The notes beneath the pieces were generated by a model. It saw only the letters and a program-made list of their open reading frames with translations, was not told where the DNA came from and did not search any database. Of a stretch of DNA of 31,688 nt, positions 8,953 through 15,732 are shown piece after piece. This stretch comes from an uncultured Clostridia bacterium (GTDB lineage Bacteria; Bacillota; Clostridia; Christensenellales; Aristaeellaceae), in contig CAKTXH010000021.1 in NCBI GenBank assembly GCA_934630975.1, positions 1 through 31,688 on the forward strand, in the 5' to 3' direction. The position numbers and the translations under genes were made by a program. Within the stretch, counting starts at the first letter, position 1. Every line of letters begins with the position of its first letter.

Positions 8953-10848
8953 TCAATCTACATTTTTATGATAGATAATCTTTCCGGTTTCCAAATCACG
9001 AGAATAGTGTTTGAAAAAGTCCCAAATCATGTTCGCATGCTGCGGGTACAGGCAATGAACGATGCTCTCAACATACGTCGCACCGACCATCGGAATCCCG
9101 TCGTCATTCTTCAGATACCAGCTGTGAACCACATAATCGTCATTCAGTTTCTTTTCGGTATAGATATCCGCCTTAAATCCACTGATGGGATATGTATCAT
9201 ACTCTGCGGCAGGCAGCGCATCCATTTTGTCCAAAACCGCAAGCTTGCTGATAAGGTTGTAAAATCCCTCGGACAAATGCGGCGCATATACCATGTTGTA
9301 TTCCGAAGTAGAAACAACCATCGGCAAATCGACGTTCTCAAAATGCTTGGCATCCTCTTCTGTTGGCTCCGCGCCGCGGATGCCAGACTGTGGATACGCT
9401 GCTGCAAATAATTCAGGAGCTCCATATGCCGTGCGCAATGTCGCCAAAGATCCCATTGAGAAACCCGTCACATAAACTCGGGATGCATCCAGCGCAGGAT
9501 AAGTATCCAACATATAGCGAACCAAGCGCGGCATAACTTTAGACATAAAGTCATCGCCTTCGGTATCCGTTGTGTGCAGTGCTCCTTTTTCCGGTGCGAC
9601 GATTGCCAATTTCTCGCGACCCGCCAATTCAAGGAATCCCTGTCCATCCACAAACTGGCGCGGGTCATCACCGCCGCCATGCAGTGCGAGGATCAGGGGA
9701 ACCGTGCCGGGCTGTGCCGTTCCGTTGACAATATCTTCCGGCAGATACTCATACCACGTTTGCAAGTATTCGCCCGCTTCAGTTTTGACATCCGCAAAAC
9801 GCTCTTCCACATGCTCAAAAAGATAAATTCCAGCTTCTGTCTTGCCGTCAATAATCGCATCACGCGATGAAAGCGAATATGGCGCACAGTCTGCTCCGTA
9901 CCCCTGATACGGAGTAGAAGCAGAATATAATCCACCTGTAATTTCCTGTCCGCGTTTTGCTTTAATCAAGAAATTATAGTATGCATCGTTCATGATAGCC
10001 GGCAAATCTACATCATCATTTCTAATCGAAACCACGCGGCGAACCGGATACTGCTGATTGTAATGCGTCACTTTATCGCCTTCGCGTAAAATAGAATCCG
10101 TACCATTAACCGCTTCATACTTTGCTTCGACAGAATCAGTCGGATTGACAAGATAAACCGGAACAAAGCTTGCCACATCACGCACCCTATCCATGCTGCC
10201 GCCAACAAGTACCATACCAGCAATGCGGCTTACATAGTCAAACGTACCGGAAACATAATTATTCAGGAATGTTGCACCACCATCAATGCCTATGACATAC
10301 AGGTAACCATAACCTCCATATGCATATGCATCCACATATGTAAACTTCTCTTCGCCATGCATTTCACTAACATTGATAGAAAACATGGCCGTCTGCAAAT
10401 CATAGTAGTATTTTTGATCGGCTGCGGTAAATCCCTTTTCAGGATCTGACGGCGTAACCAAAACAATGCTTCCCTTTGCCTGATCAATCATATCAATCAA
10501 ACCCAGTTCTTTCAGATAAGCCTGTGCGTCTTCTTTGCTTGCAAAGCTCTTATCCGAATAAACTACCAGATTTGTGTTAAGGCGCACCGCCGCATTTCTC
10601 CCGTACATATCCGCACTGCGATAAACATAGGTCGTGTCGCTCGGGAATTCTGTCATGGCAGGATGTGCCATGTATTTTACTCCAGTTATTGCATTCATTT
10701 CATCTGATGCAGTTGCTTGTACTTCTGCCATGGTCTGGAATGAAGCCTGATTTCCAATATGACCAGAATACTCCAAGGCACTCGCCGTCGTCGTAAACAA
10801 CATACTGGAAATCAAAGTCATCGGAACCATCCATTTTGTTTTTCGCAT
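8953..10848 (-). CDS. Secreted tandem alpha/beta-hydrolase, paralog 5
   Basis: 631-residue secreted esterase-like protein, first gene of the array in the direction of transcription. AGGAGG sits seven bases before the ATG at 10848; an in-frame ATG at 10866 would place the ribosome site inside the gene. Signal peptide 1-24. The C-terminal hydrolase has HGGGDD at 390-395, elbow GFSMGSLAT with Ser464 and His598 in VHCLYPQHA. At the position where the four other copies have the probable acid Asp, this copy has Asn518 (STSEYNMV against STSEYDMV in paralog 3). The N-terminal half carries GIDGGATF with Asp189. Whether it is active, weakened or uses a different acid cannot be told from sequence. Confidence 0.85.
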   Translation of the reverse strand: MRKTKWMVPMTLISSMLFTTTASALEYSGHIGNQASFQTMAEVQATASDEMNAITGVKYMAHPAMTEFPSDTTYVYRSADMYGRNAAVRLNTNLVVYSDKSFASKEDAQAYLKELGLIDMIDQAKGSIVLVTPSDPEKGFTAADQKYYYDLQTAMFSINVSEMHGEEKFTYVDAYAYGGYGYLYVIGIDGGATFLNNYVSGTFDYVSRIAGMVLVGGSMDRVRDVASFVPVYLVNPTDSVEAKYEAVNGTDSILREGDKVTHYNQQYPVRRVVSIRNDDVDLPAIMNDAYYNFLIKAKRGQEITGGLYSASTPYQGYGADCAPYSLSSRDAIIDGKTEAGIYLFEHVEERFADVKTEAGEYLQTWYEYLPEDIVNGTAQPGTVPLILALHGGGDDPRQFVDGQGFLELAGREKLAIVAPEKGALHTTDTEGDDFMSKVMPRLVRYMLDTYPALDASRVYVTGFSMGSLATLRTAYGAPELFAAAYPQSGIRGAEPTEEDAKHFENVDLPMVVSTSEYNMVYAPHLSEGFYNLISKLAVLDKMDALPAAEYDTYPISGFKADIYTEKKLNDDYVVHSWYLKNDDGIPMVGATYVESIVHCLYPQHANMIWDFFKHYSRDLETGKIIYHKNVD

Positions 10849-10979
10849 ATTCTGTCCTCCTGTCATTTTACCATTTTTCCATATATAATTTTGTCGTCAT
10901 TCAACCTCATAACCAGTATACGCAAGCTCCGTTTTGTTTTAAATGCACTATTTTTCTATTTATGTTCTTTTTCTTCTTT

Positions 10980-11156
10980 TTATATAATATGAGAATTAAA
11001 AGGTACATCTCTCTTCTGAATTGGTTTGTTTCCTTTTGTTTCATCGAGTAGCACTTTCTTTCCCTCCTGCGCAAGCCCTACCCCAAGATTCAGGCAGGAT
11101 GTAGTTTTGCCTACGCCGCCTTTCTGGTTGCAGAGGGCAGTAATTGTTGTTTTCAT
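10980..11156 (-). pseudogene. Truncated ParA/Soj-type ATPase
   Basis: A 58-codon frame starts at ATG 11156 after an AAAAGGAG site and reads MKTTITALCNQKGGVGKTTS, followed by a typical helix (CLNLGVGLAQEGKK) and VLLD. This is the N-terminus of a ParA/MinD-family partition ATPase with an intact deviant Walker A motif (KGGVGKTT, residues 12-19). After VLLD at residues 35-38 the family pattern (normally VLL[IV]DADPQ) is lost, and the frame stops at 10980. Intact ParA proteins have roughly 250 or more residues, so this is a remnant. It lies directly beyond hipA and points to loss of a plasmid-like or integrative element. Confidence 0.8.
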
Positions 11157-11181
11157 TTTCTCTTTCTCCTTTTAGGTATGC

Positions 11182-11209
11182 AAAAAGCGCAGCCTTTTCA
11201 AGCCGCGCT
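11182..11209 (-). terminator. Terminator of hipBA
   Basis: On the minus strand GCGCGGCTT and AGGCTGCGC form a stem with wobble pairs around a GAAA-type loop, followed by TTTTT. It lies about 70 bp past the hipA stop and just before the parA remnant's ribosome site. Confidence 0.8.
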
Positions 11210-11280
11210 CTCTCGTCTATACTGTTATCGTTTCAAAGCAATTCACGTTTCTGCAATCCATTTTCACTGAAACGCAGATT

Positions 11281-12408
11281 CTACGATTTCCAGCCCCGGT
11301 ATGTCGCTTCAAGCGTCCGCGTCTTTTCCCAAATCTCCTCGGCAATCACTTTGCAGTTCTTCGCGTTCATTCCCGCCGCTTTTCCAACTGCCAACAGCTC
11401 TTTCATCCCCGGATTCCTGCCGTTTCCATCCACCGTCGTGCTATGCTCTCCGAAGTAGGTCGTGCTCCACGTCAAATCATACGCCGGCGACGGATGCCAG
11501 CAATCCATCTGTTCGTCATAGATCCAGCTGAAATTCTTCGCATGGTCATCGCGATTATGCGCAAAGACATTGAAACACATCCGTCTGTACATCTGCTCCA
11601 AATCTTCCCGATTATCCAGAGAAAGAATCTTCGTCAGTTTCATCAGCGTATGATAGTCCATCGCGGCAGTGCGCCAATCCACTTCGAGAATCGCCGCCGC
11701 AGTCAGCATGTGCTGCCGCTCGATATGCCCATCCGTCTTTCTTCGGTCAAACCGCTTTACAGCAAAGTAACCCGCACACACATCAGACGGCATCAGTTTG
11801 GTTTCCGGCACGATGATTCCACAGTCCGCAGCGCAATCCATATAAGCTTTTTCCATCGTGCCGCTATCCTTCATCTCATCGGAAGCCGGAAACTTGATGA
11901 TCCACTCATCCGTCATGATCTTCGGTCTTGCGCCGCCGGAACTGCCGCCCATTTGGAATAGTTCATCCAGATCGCCCGCATCCTCGTGATTCAATATCGC
12001 ATGACATTGAGCGGAAAGCTCGTCCAGATCGCCAATCGCCGCATCCTGCTGGATATTCCAAGCCGGACGGTACGTCAACGCGCCCATTCCCGAATCGCCG
12101 ACGATCGCCAAACGCTCCAACTGCGTCATATCCGCAGAAAGAATTCCCCTCGCCTTTAACATCCGATCGACCAGCAGCTGCCCCCACGCATCCGGCAGAC
12201 TATCGGCAAACACGCCCCACAATCCGGAAAACGCTTGGCTCGTCGGAACAAAGACCTTTTGCTCCACCGGCAGCGAAAACGGACTGATTGCAAAGCCGTT
12301 GTCCAGCCATTCTTCCGAATAAGCGAACGCTACCCGCCGATCCGCGGTCTGCGCCATCGTTCCGACAAATCGCTCGCCGAGGTAGACTTCGAGCTTACGT
12401 TCTTTCAC
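11281..12408 (-). CDS. hipA: HipA-family serine/threonine kinase toxin
   Basis: 375-residue HipA-like kinase, the toxin of a type II toxin-antitoxin pair; E. coli HipA phosphorylates glutamyl-tRNA synthetase, but the target here is unknown. The N-terminal HipA_N region (about 1-115) includes LEVYLGERFVGTM and the FADSLPDAWG segment. The kinase part shows the Gly-rich GGSSGGARPK loop, IIKFP with the ATP-binding Lys, the catalytic NRDDHAKN motif and SPAYDLT. All key motifs are intact. Start: GTG at 12408 with AGGAGG six bases upstream, inside the end of hipB; the two genes overlap by 14 bases, so they are co-translated. The longer upstream frame only runs through hipB. Confidence 0.88.
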   Translation of the reverse strand: MKERKLEVYLGERFVGTMAQTADRRVAFAYSEEWLDNGFAISPFSLPVEQKVFVPTSQAFSGLWGVFADSLPDAWGQLLVDRMLKARGILSADMTQLERLAIVGDSGMGALTYRPAWNIQQDAAIGDLDELSAQCHAILNHEDAGDLDELFQMGGSSGGARPKIMTDEWIIKFPASDEMKDSGTMEKAYMDCAADCGIIVPETKLMPSDVCAGYFAVKRFDRRKTDGHIERQHMLTAAAILEVDWRTAAMDYHTLMKLTKILSLDNREDLEQMYRRMCFNVFAHNRDDHAKNFSWIYDEQMDCWHPSPAYDLTWSTTYFGEHSTTVDGNGRNPGMKELLAVGKAAGMNAKNCKVIAEEIWEKTRTLEATYRGWKS

Positions 12409-12670
12409 GGATAACCTCCTCAATGCTGCCGTATTCCACATTCGTGAACAGATTTTTGATTTCATCCGCGCAGTCCAGTGCAACACACAACTTTGTCAGC
12501 GAGTTCAACGAAATCTGCCCCGTCGTTTCAAAGCGCTTGATGCTGCCATAGCTTACGTTGCTCTTTTCGCTCAGCGCCTGCTGTGAAAGATTGCGGCGCT
12601 TGCGGATGCGGCTCAAACGCTGCGCCAGTGCCTTGTCGATTTCCTCCGGCGTTTCCCAAACGAACTTCAT
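12395..12670 (-). CDS. hipB: HipB-like Xre-family antitoxin
   Basis: 91-residue helix-turn-helix protein, expected to bind and neutralise HipA and to repress its own promoter. The HTH spans about residues 12-65 (RLSRIRKRRNLSQQALSEKS, then a recognition helix around SYGSIKRFE). The C-terminal tail is short. Start ATG 12670 has GGAGG five bases upstream; a TTG four codons earlier would bury this site. The stop codon lies inside the first codons of hipA. Upstream are a good promoter (12745-12773) and two exact GATCATATTT repeats that are candidate operators. Confidence 0.85.
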   Translation of the reverse strand: MKFVWETPEEIDKALAQRLSRIRKRRNLSQQALSEKSNVSYGSIKRFETTGQISLNSLTKLCVALDCADEIKNLFTNVEYGSIEEVIRERT

Positions 12671-12684
12671 GTCATCCTCCAACG

Positions 12685-12734
12685 GATCATATTTGATACA
12701 AATCTCTAGGAACCGCGCTTAATAGATCATATTT
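12685..12734. promoter_or_regulatory. Candidate HipB operators (two direct repeats)
   Basis: GATCATATTT occurs exactly at 12685-12694 and 12725-12734, spaced 40 bp, close to four helical turns. The upstream copy overlaps the predicted transcription start (about 12738). This is the usual arrangement for autoregulated toxin-antitoxin promoters; binding is inferred. Confidence 0.55.
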
Positions 12735-12744
12735 TATCCATTTC

Positions 12745-12773
12745 AGTATAGCACAATGCGTTTTTGTTTTCAA
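12745..12773 (-). promoter_or_regulatory. Promoter of hipBA
   Basis: Minus-strand TTGAAA (12768-12773) and TATACT (12745-12750) with a 17-base spacer, near-consensus for sigma A. It drives hipB-hipA with a leader of about 70 nt. Confidence 0.75.
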
Positions 12774-12861
12774 GACGATACCCTATCAAATCATGTCCGA
12801 CAGGAAAACACAATCACACCATAACTTCTTATGTCTTATTCCACTTTCCCTCTGCGAAAAA

Positions 12862-12925
12862 ATGAGCGAATATTTCTCCAAATTCAACATTTCATGAGCG
12901 AATATTCCGCGAACATCCACATTTC
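12862..12925. repeat. Two tandem 32-bp units
   Basis: Units 12862-12893 and 12894-12925 both begin ATGAGCGAATATT and end ACATTTC, with a more variable middle. A third start (ATGGGGAAAT at 12926) is reminiscent but degraded. Function unknown. Confidence 0.7.
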
Positions 12926-12960
12926 ATGGGGAAATCCGCTTCGTTTTCTTTATCCCATTG

Positions 12961-12987
12961 AAAAAGCGCAGCTTCTGCAAGCTGCGC
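12961..12987 (-). terminator. Terminator past the 13010-13111 remnant
   Basis: GCGCAGCTT (12966-12974) pairs with AAGCTGCGC, with a CTGC loop and a run of T on the minus strand. It closely resembles the hipA terminator and follows a reading-frame remnant that no longer has a start. Confidence 0.75.
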
Positions 12988-13009
12988 TCGATCATTCGGT
13001 TTTCCGCTT

Positions 13010-13111
13010 TCACGCATATTTCTTTCTCTGTTCGATCACGCTCGCCAGCAGCGCCAGAAGCATCTGCGCGTCCTCTTGCGCATCGCCTTCCAATGCCGTC
13101 TGTTGCGGGTC
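13010..13111 (-). pseudogene. C-terminal remnant of an unknown gene
   Basis: The minus strand has a 33-codon open stretch ending in TGA at 13010, reading DPQQTALEGDAQEDAQMLLA and on to VIEQRKKYA. It looks like an amphipathic helical protein end, it is followed by a proper terminator, and it has no start codon or ribosome site. At its upstream side it runs straight into the dispersed hairpin element, where a stop closes the frame. I read it as the tail of a disrupted gene, with low confidence because it is so short. Confidence 0.35.
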
Positions 13112-13155
13112 GGGAACTCAGTTCCCGACTGGGGTTTGAGGCAAAGCCCCAACGT
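13108..13155 (-). repeat. Dispersed two-hairpin element, copy next to ychF
   Basis: First stem GTCGGGAACT-CAGTTCCCGAC, then GGGGTTTGAGGCAAAGCCCC and AACGT. The same order of parts occurs at 30715-30762 (opposite orientation) and 30091-30136. The copy lies immediately 3' of ychF. Confidence 0.7.
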
Positions 13156-13163
13156 CTCCCCCC

Positions 13164-14261
13164 TTAAACGTTGAAGCGGAAGAGCGTCACGTCGCCGTCC
13201 TGCATCACGTAGTCCTTGCCCTCGCTGCGGACAAGACCCTTCTCCTTGCAGGCGGTCATCGAGCCGTTTGCCTTCAAATCGTTGAAGGAAACGATCTCCG
13301 CGCGAATGAAGCCGCGCTCAAAGTCGCTGTGAATCTTGCCGGCGGCCTGCGGCGCTTTCGTGCCCTTGCGAATCGTCCACGCGCGGCACTCGTCCGCGCC
13401 CGCGGTCAGGAAGGAAATCAGGCCGAGCAGATCGTAGCACTCAGCAATCAGGCGATCCAGACCGCTCTTGCCGATGCCCATTTCCTCGAGGAACATGTTC
13501 TTTTCCTCGTCGTCCATCTGCGCGATATCCTCTTCGATCTTCGCGGAAATGACCAGCACCTTCGCATTCTCGCCCGCCGCAATGGCCTTCACATCCGTCA
13601 CGCCGGGGATGCTGTCCTCATCCTTGCCGAGGTCGTCTTCCTTGATGTTGCAGGCGTAGATCACCGGCTTGGTGGTCAGCAGGAACCACTCTCGGGCAAT
13701 CTCGCGCTCCTTGTCCGTCATCGGGCAGGTGCGCGCGGGCTGGAGATTATCCAGATGCGCCAGCAGCTTTTCGCCCAGCGCGGCTTCGTCGGCAAAGCGC
13801 TTTTCGCCGCTCTTGAGCATCTTCACCGCGCGCTCGGCGCGCTTGGCGACCGTCTCGCGGTCGGCGGCGATCAGCTCAAGGTTGATCGTTTCGATATCAT
13901 GCTGCGGGTTCAGGCTGTCCGCATGGCGGATGATATCCGGGTCTTCAAAGCAGCGGACGACGTGCACAATCGCCTCGCACTCGCGGATGTGGGAAAGGAA
14001 CTTGTTGCCCAGTCCCTCGCCGTGGCTCGCGCCCTTGACCAGCCCGGCGATATCGACGAACTCGATAACGGCCGGGGTCGTCTTCTTCGGATGATACATC
14101 GCGGAAAGCTCATCCAGACGCTCATCCGGCACGGCGACCACGCCGGTGTTCGGCTCGATGGTGCAGAACGGATAGTTCGCCGCTTCCGCGCCCGCCTTGG
14201 TAATCGCGTTAAACAGAGTGGATTTGCCGACGTTCGGCAGACCGACAACGCCCAGTTTCAT
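13164..14261 (-). CDS. ychF: Redox-regulated P-loop ATPase YchF (OLA1 family)
   Basis: 365 residues, full length for the family. YchF is an OBG-related NTPase with preference for ATP that associates with ribosomes and affects stress responses. Visible motifs are G1 GLPNVGKST (residues 7-15), the switch region NYPFCTIEPNTG, DIAGLVKGAS as G3, and a C-terminal TGS-like domain (about 280-364, FLTAGADECRAWTIRKGTKA, ending DVTLFRFNV). The start at 14261 follows an AAAGGAGC site. It is transcribed alone from a near-consensus promoter at 14335-14363. The long plus-strand frame opposite it is a composition shadow. Confidence 0.97.
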   Translation of the reverse strand: MKLGVVGLPNVGKSTLFNAITKAGAEAANYPFCTIEPNTGVVAVPDERLDELSAMYHPKKTTPAVIEFVDIAGLVKGASHGEGLGNKFLSHIRECEAIVHVVRCFEDPDIIRHADSLNPQHDIETINLELIAADRETVAKRAERAVKMLKSGEKRFADEAALGEKLLAHLDNLQPARTCPMTDKEREIAREWFLLTTKPVIYACNIKEDDLGKDEDSIPGVTDVKAIAAGENAKVLVISAKIEEDIAQMDDEEKNMFLEEMGIGKSGLDRLIAECYDLLGLISFLTAGADECRAWTIRKGTKAPQAAGKIHSDFERGFIRAEIVSFNDLKANGSMTACKEKGLVRSEGKDYVMQDGDVTLFRFNV

Positions 14262-14334
14262 CTATACTCACAGCTCCTTTGTTGCCTTGCTCATTTGATA
14301 TGCTGTCTTTCTAAAAAACCTGACACGATTACTG

Positions 14335-14363
14335 ATTATAACACACCGCTTCCCTTTTCTCAA
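14335..14363 (-). promoter_or_regulatory. Promoter of ychF
   Basis: Minus-strand TTGAGA (14358-14363), 17-base spacer, TATAAT (14335-14340). Leader of about 65 nt before the ychF start. Confidence 0.8.
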
Positions 14364-14508
14364 GGCAAGTCGGGCTTTTCCTTGCGATTTCCGGCTTAAA
14401 TCACGAATTTTGGGCGCTTCAGCGGTTCAAAATCCGCCCGATTGCCCTGTTTCGGCTTTCCGATATGCAGACCAAGCGGGACACTCGGCATTTTCAGCAA
14501 AGAGCCGG

Positions 14509-14994
14509 TCATTCATTCCACTTGTGCCCGGTGAAACTGCTTGCCCTTCTAATATATAGCAGTCGGCAGGATTCATCGTACACACAAAACATTTTATGCT
14601 CCAAAGAAAGCATCCAATATCCATTCTCTGCCGACATCATGTCATTCATGTTGCGATCAAATTCCACGTCACACAAGATTGAGTTTTCTGCATTTTGATC
14701 AACGGGCAATGTCTCCCAGTTTTCCTTATCCTCCAAAAAGAAATGAAAGCGCTTTCCATCCAACTTGCTCAATTGATAAACATAAAGAGCATCATAATCA
14801 TGTCCATGCCCTATCGCATCAAAAGCGTATATTTGTTTGGGAAACCAGCAGCTCAGAAATCCCGTTTTTTCATAGATATACTGCGTCGGCGATGCGGCCC
14901 ATCCTATCACTGCCACACCAAGTATTCCTATCACAAGACATATCATAAAAATCTGTCTGAGAATAGATAGAAATGCACTTTTGGCTCTCTGCAT
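14509..14994 (-). CDS. Membrane-anchored hypothetical protein
   Basis: 161-residue protein I do not recognise. One membrane segment lies near residues 8-33 (SILRQIFMICLVIGILGVAV), then an extracytoplasmic part rich in aromatic residues (YDALYVYQLS, NGYWMLSLEH, three Cys). It starts at the second ATG (14994) because GGAGG directly abuts the first one. It is the last of three same-strand genes (14509-16320) with gaps of 37 and 68 bp, probably one operon. No terminator is obvious after it. Confidence 0.6.
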   Translation of the reverse strand: MQRAKSAFLSILRQIFMICLVIGILGVAVIGWAASPTQYIYEKTGFLSCWFPKQIYAFDAIGHGHDYDALYVYQLSKLDGKRFHFFLEDKENWETLPVDQNAENSILCDVEFDRNMNDMMSAENGYWMLSLEHKMFCVYDESCRLLYIRRASSFTGHKWNE

Positions 14995-15062
14995 ACACAT
15001 CCTCCACCATAAATGTTTTTTAATTCGTCACCGTATTGTTCTACATACGTTATGACCGTCCT

Positions 15063-15695
15063 TCATTCTCGCTTATCCACCCCCAGAATATACGGAACAT
15101 TCAGTTCTTCTCCCGCCCGCAGCAACGCGGCCTCCTCGACGAATCGGGCTCCCCTCACTTTCTCTTCGTCCCACGGAATTTCACGCCCATCTGCATCGGC
15201 GCTCTCATAGTCAATCAAAACAATTCCTTCAACCACCTGATGAACGGACGCATTCCGCCCGGAAAACGGGAAAAGCGTCGTCGGATCAAACGCCATCACC
15301 TCTGCCCGGGTTCTCACGTCGGATGCAAAGCTTAACAGTTCCGCCCGGGTTTTGAAACTGTCCGCAATCAGCACCGCGTCTGCAATCGGCACGAAGTCGG
15401 AATCCAGAAAGACGTACACGCCTTTCCCGTCCTCCCGCTCAAAAACGGCGTAATATCCCCGCCCGGATTTTCTCAGACATTCAACGTCATAGGCTTTCAA
15501 AAATTCGCGTTGGCCGTATGCCCGTCCGTTGATCCGCTCCATCATTTCGGCGATTTGGGCGCTTGTGTATGTTTTTGTGATCAGCTGCTCTTTGGGCGCT
15601 GTATTGTCATAGGAGACGGACGGTTTGGAATAAGACAGCGCCATGCCGCCGATTAAAAGCGCCGCGGCCATGAAAATCCCTATACGCTTTGACAT
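15063..15695 (-). CDS. Secreted or membrane-anchored hypothetical protein
   Basis: 210 residues, unrecognised. Residues 1-22 form a signal peptide or anchor (RIGIFMAAALLIGGMALSYS). The rest is soluble, with a repeated style of short strands (GYYAVFEREDGKGVYVFLDS) that suggests a small beta-rich sensory or binding domain. Start supported by GGGAGGGG upstream. It is the middle gene of a presumed three-gene operon with its membrane-anchored neighbours. Confidence 0.6.
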   Translation of the reverse strand: MSKRIGIFMAAALLIGGMALSYSKPSVSYDNTAPKEQLITKTYTSAQIAEMMERINGRAYGQREFLKAYDVECLRKSGRGYYAVFEREDGKGVYVFLDSDFVPIADAVLIADSFKTRAELLSFASDVRTRAEVMAFDPTTLFPFSGRNASVHQVVEGIVLIDYESADADGREIPWDEEKVRGARFVEEAALLRAGEELNVPYILGVDKRE

Positions 15696-15732
15696 TCAAA
15701 ATCCCCCTCCCGCCATCCATACGCCATCCGCT

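Larger units (their letters stand above)
10849..11280. other. Intergenic region with a parA remnant
   Basis: AT-rich region between the hydrolase array and hipA. It holds the promoter region of hydrolase gene 5 (a possible minus-strand -10 TATACT at 10915-10920 with a weak -35), a truncated ParA gene (10980-11156) and the hipA terminator (11182-11209). Confidence 0.55.
12774..13163. other. Gene-poor region between hipBA and ychF
   Basis: No intact gene is supported. It contains a 32-bp tandem repeat (12862-12925), a terminator (12961-12987), a short coding remnant without start (13010-13111) and one dispersed two-hairpin element (13108-13155). A plus-strand frame of 102 codons at 12831 crosses the repeat and the hairpin and looks fortuitous. 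Confidence 0.6.

Noticed and set aside
12862..12925. Possible CRISPR array
   Set aside because: Only two directly abutting units without spacers and no cas gene anywhere in the window.
12831..13139. 102-codon plus-strand frame next to hipBA
   Set aside because: It crosses the 32-bp tandem repeat, a terminator and a dispersed hairpin element, and has no ribosome site.
13329..14399. 356-codon plus-strand frame opposite ychF
   Set aside because: Shadow of a universally conserved gene; no start signals.
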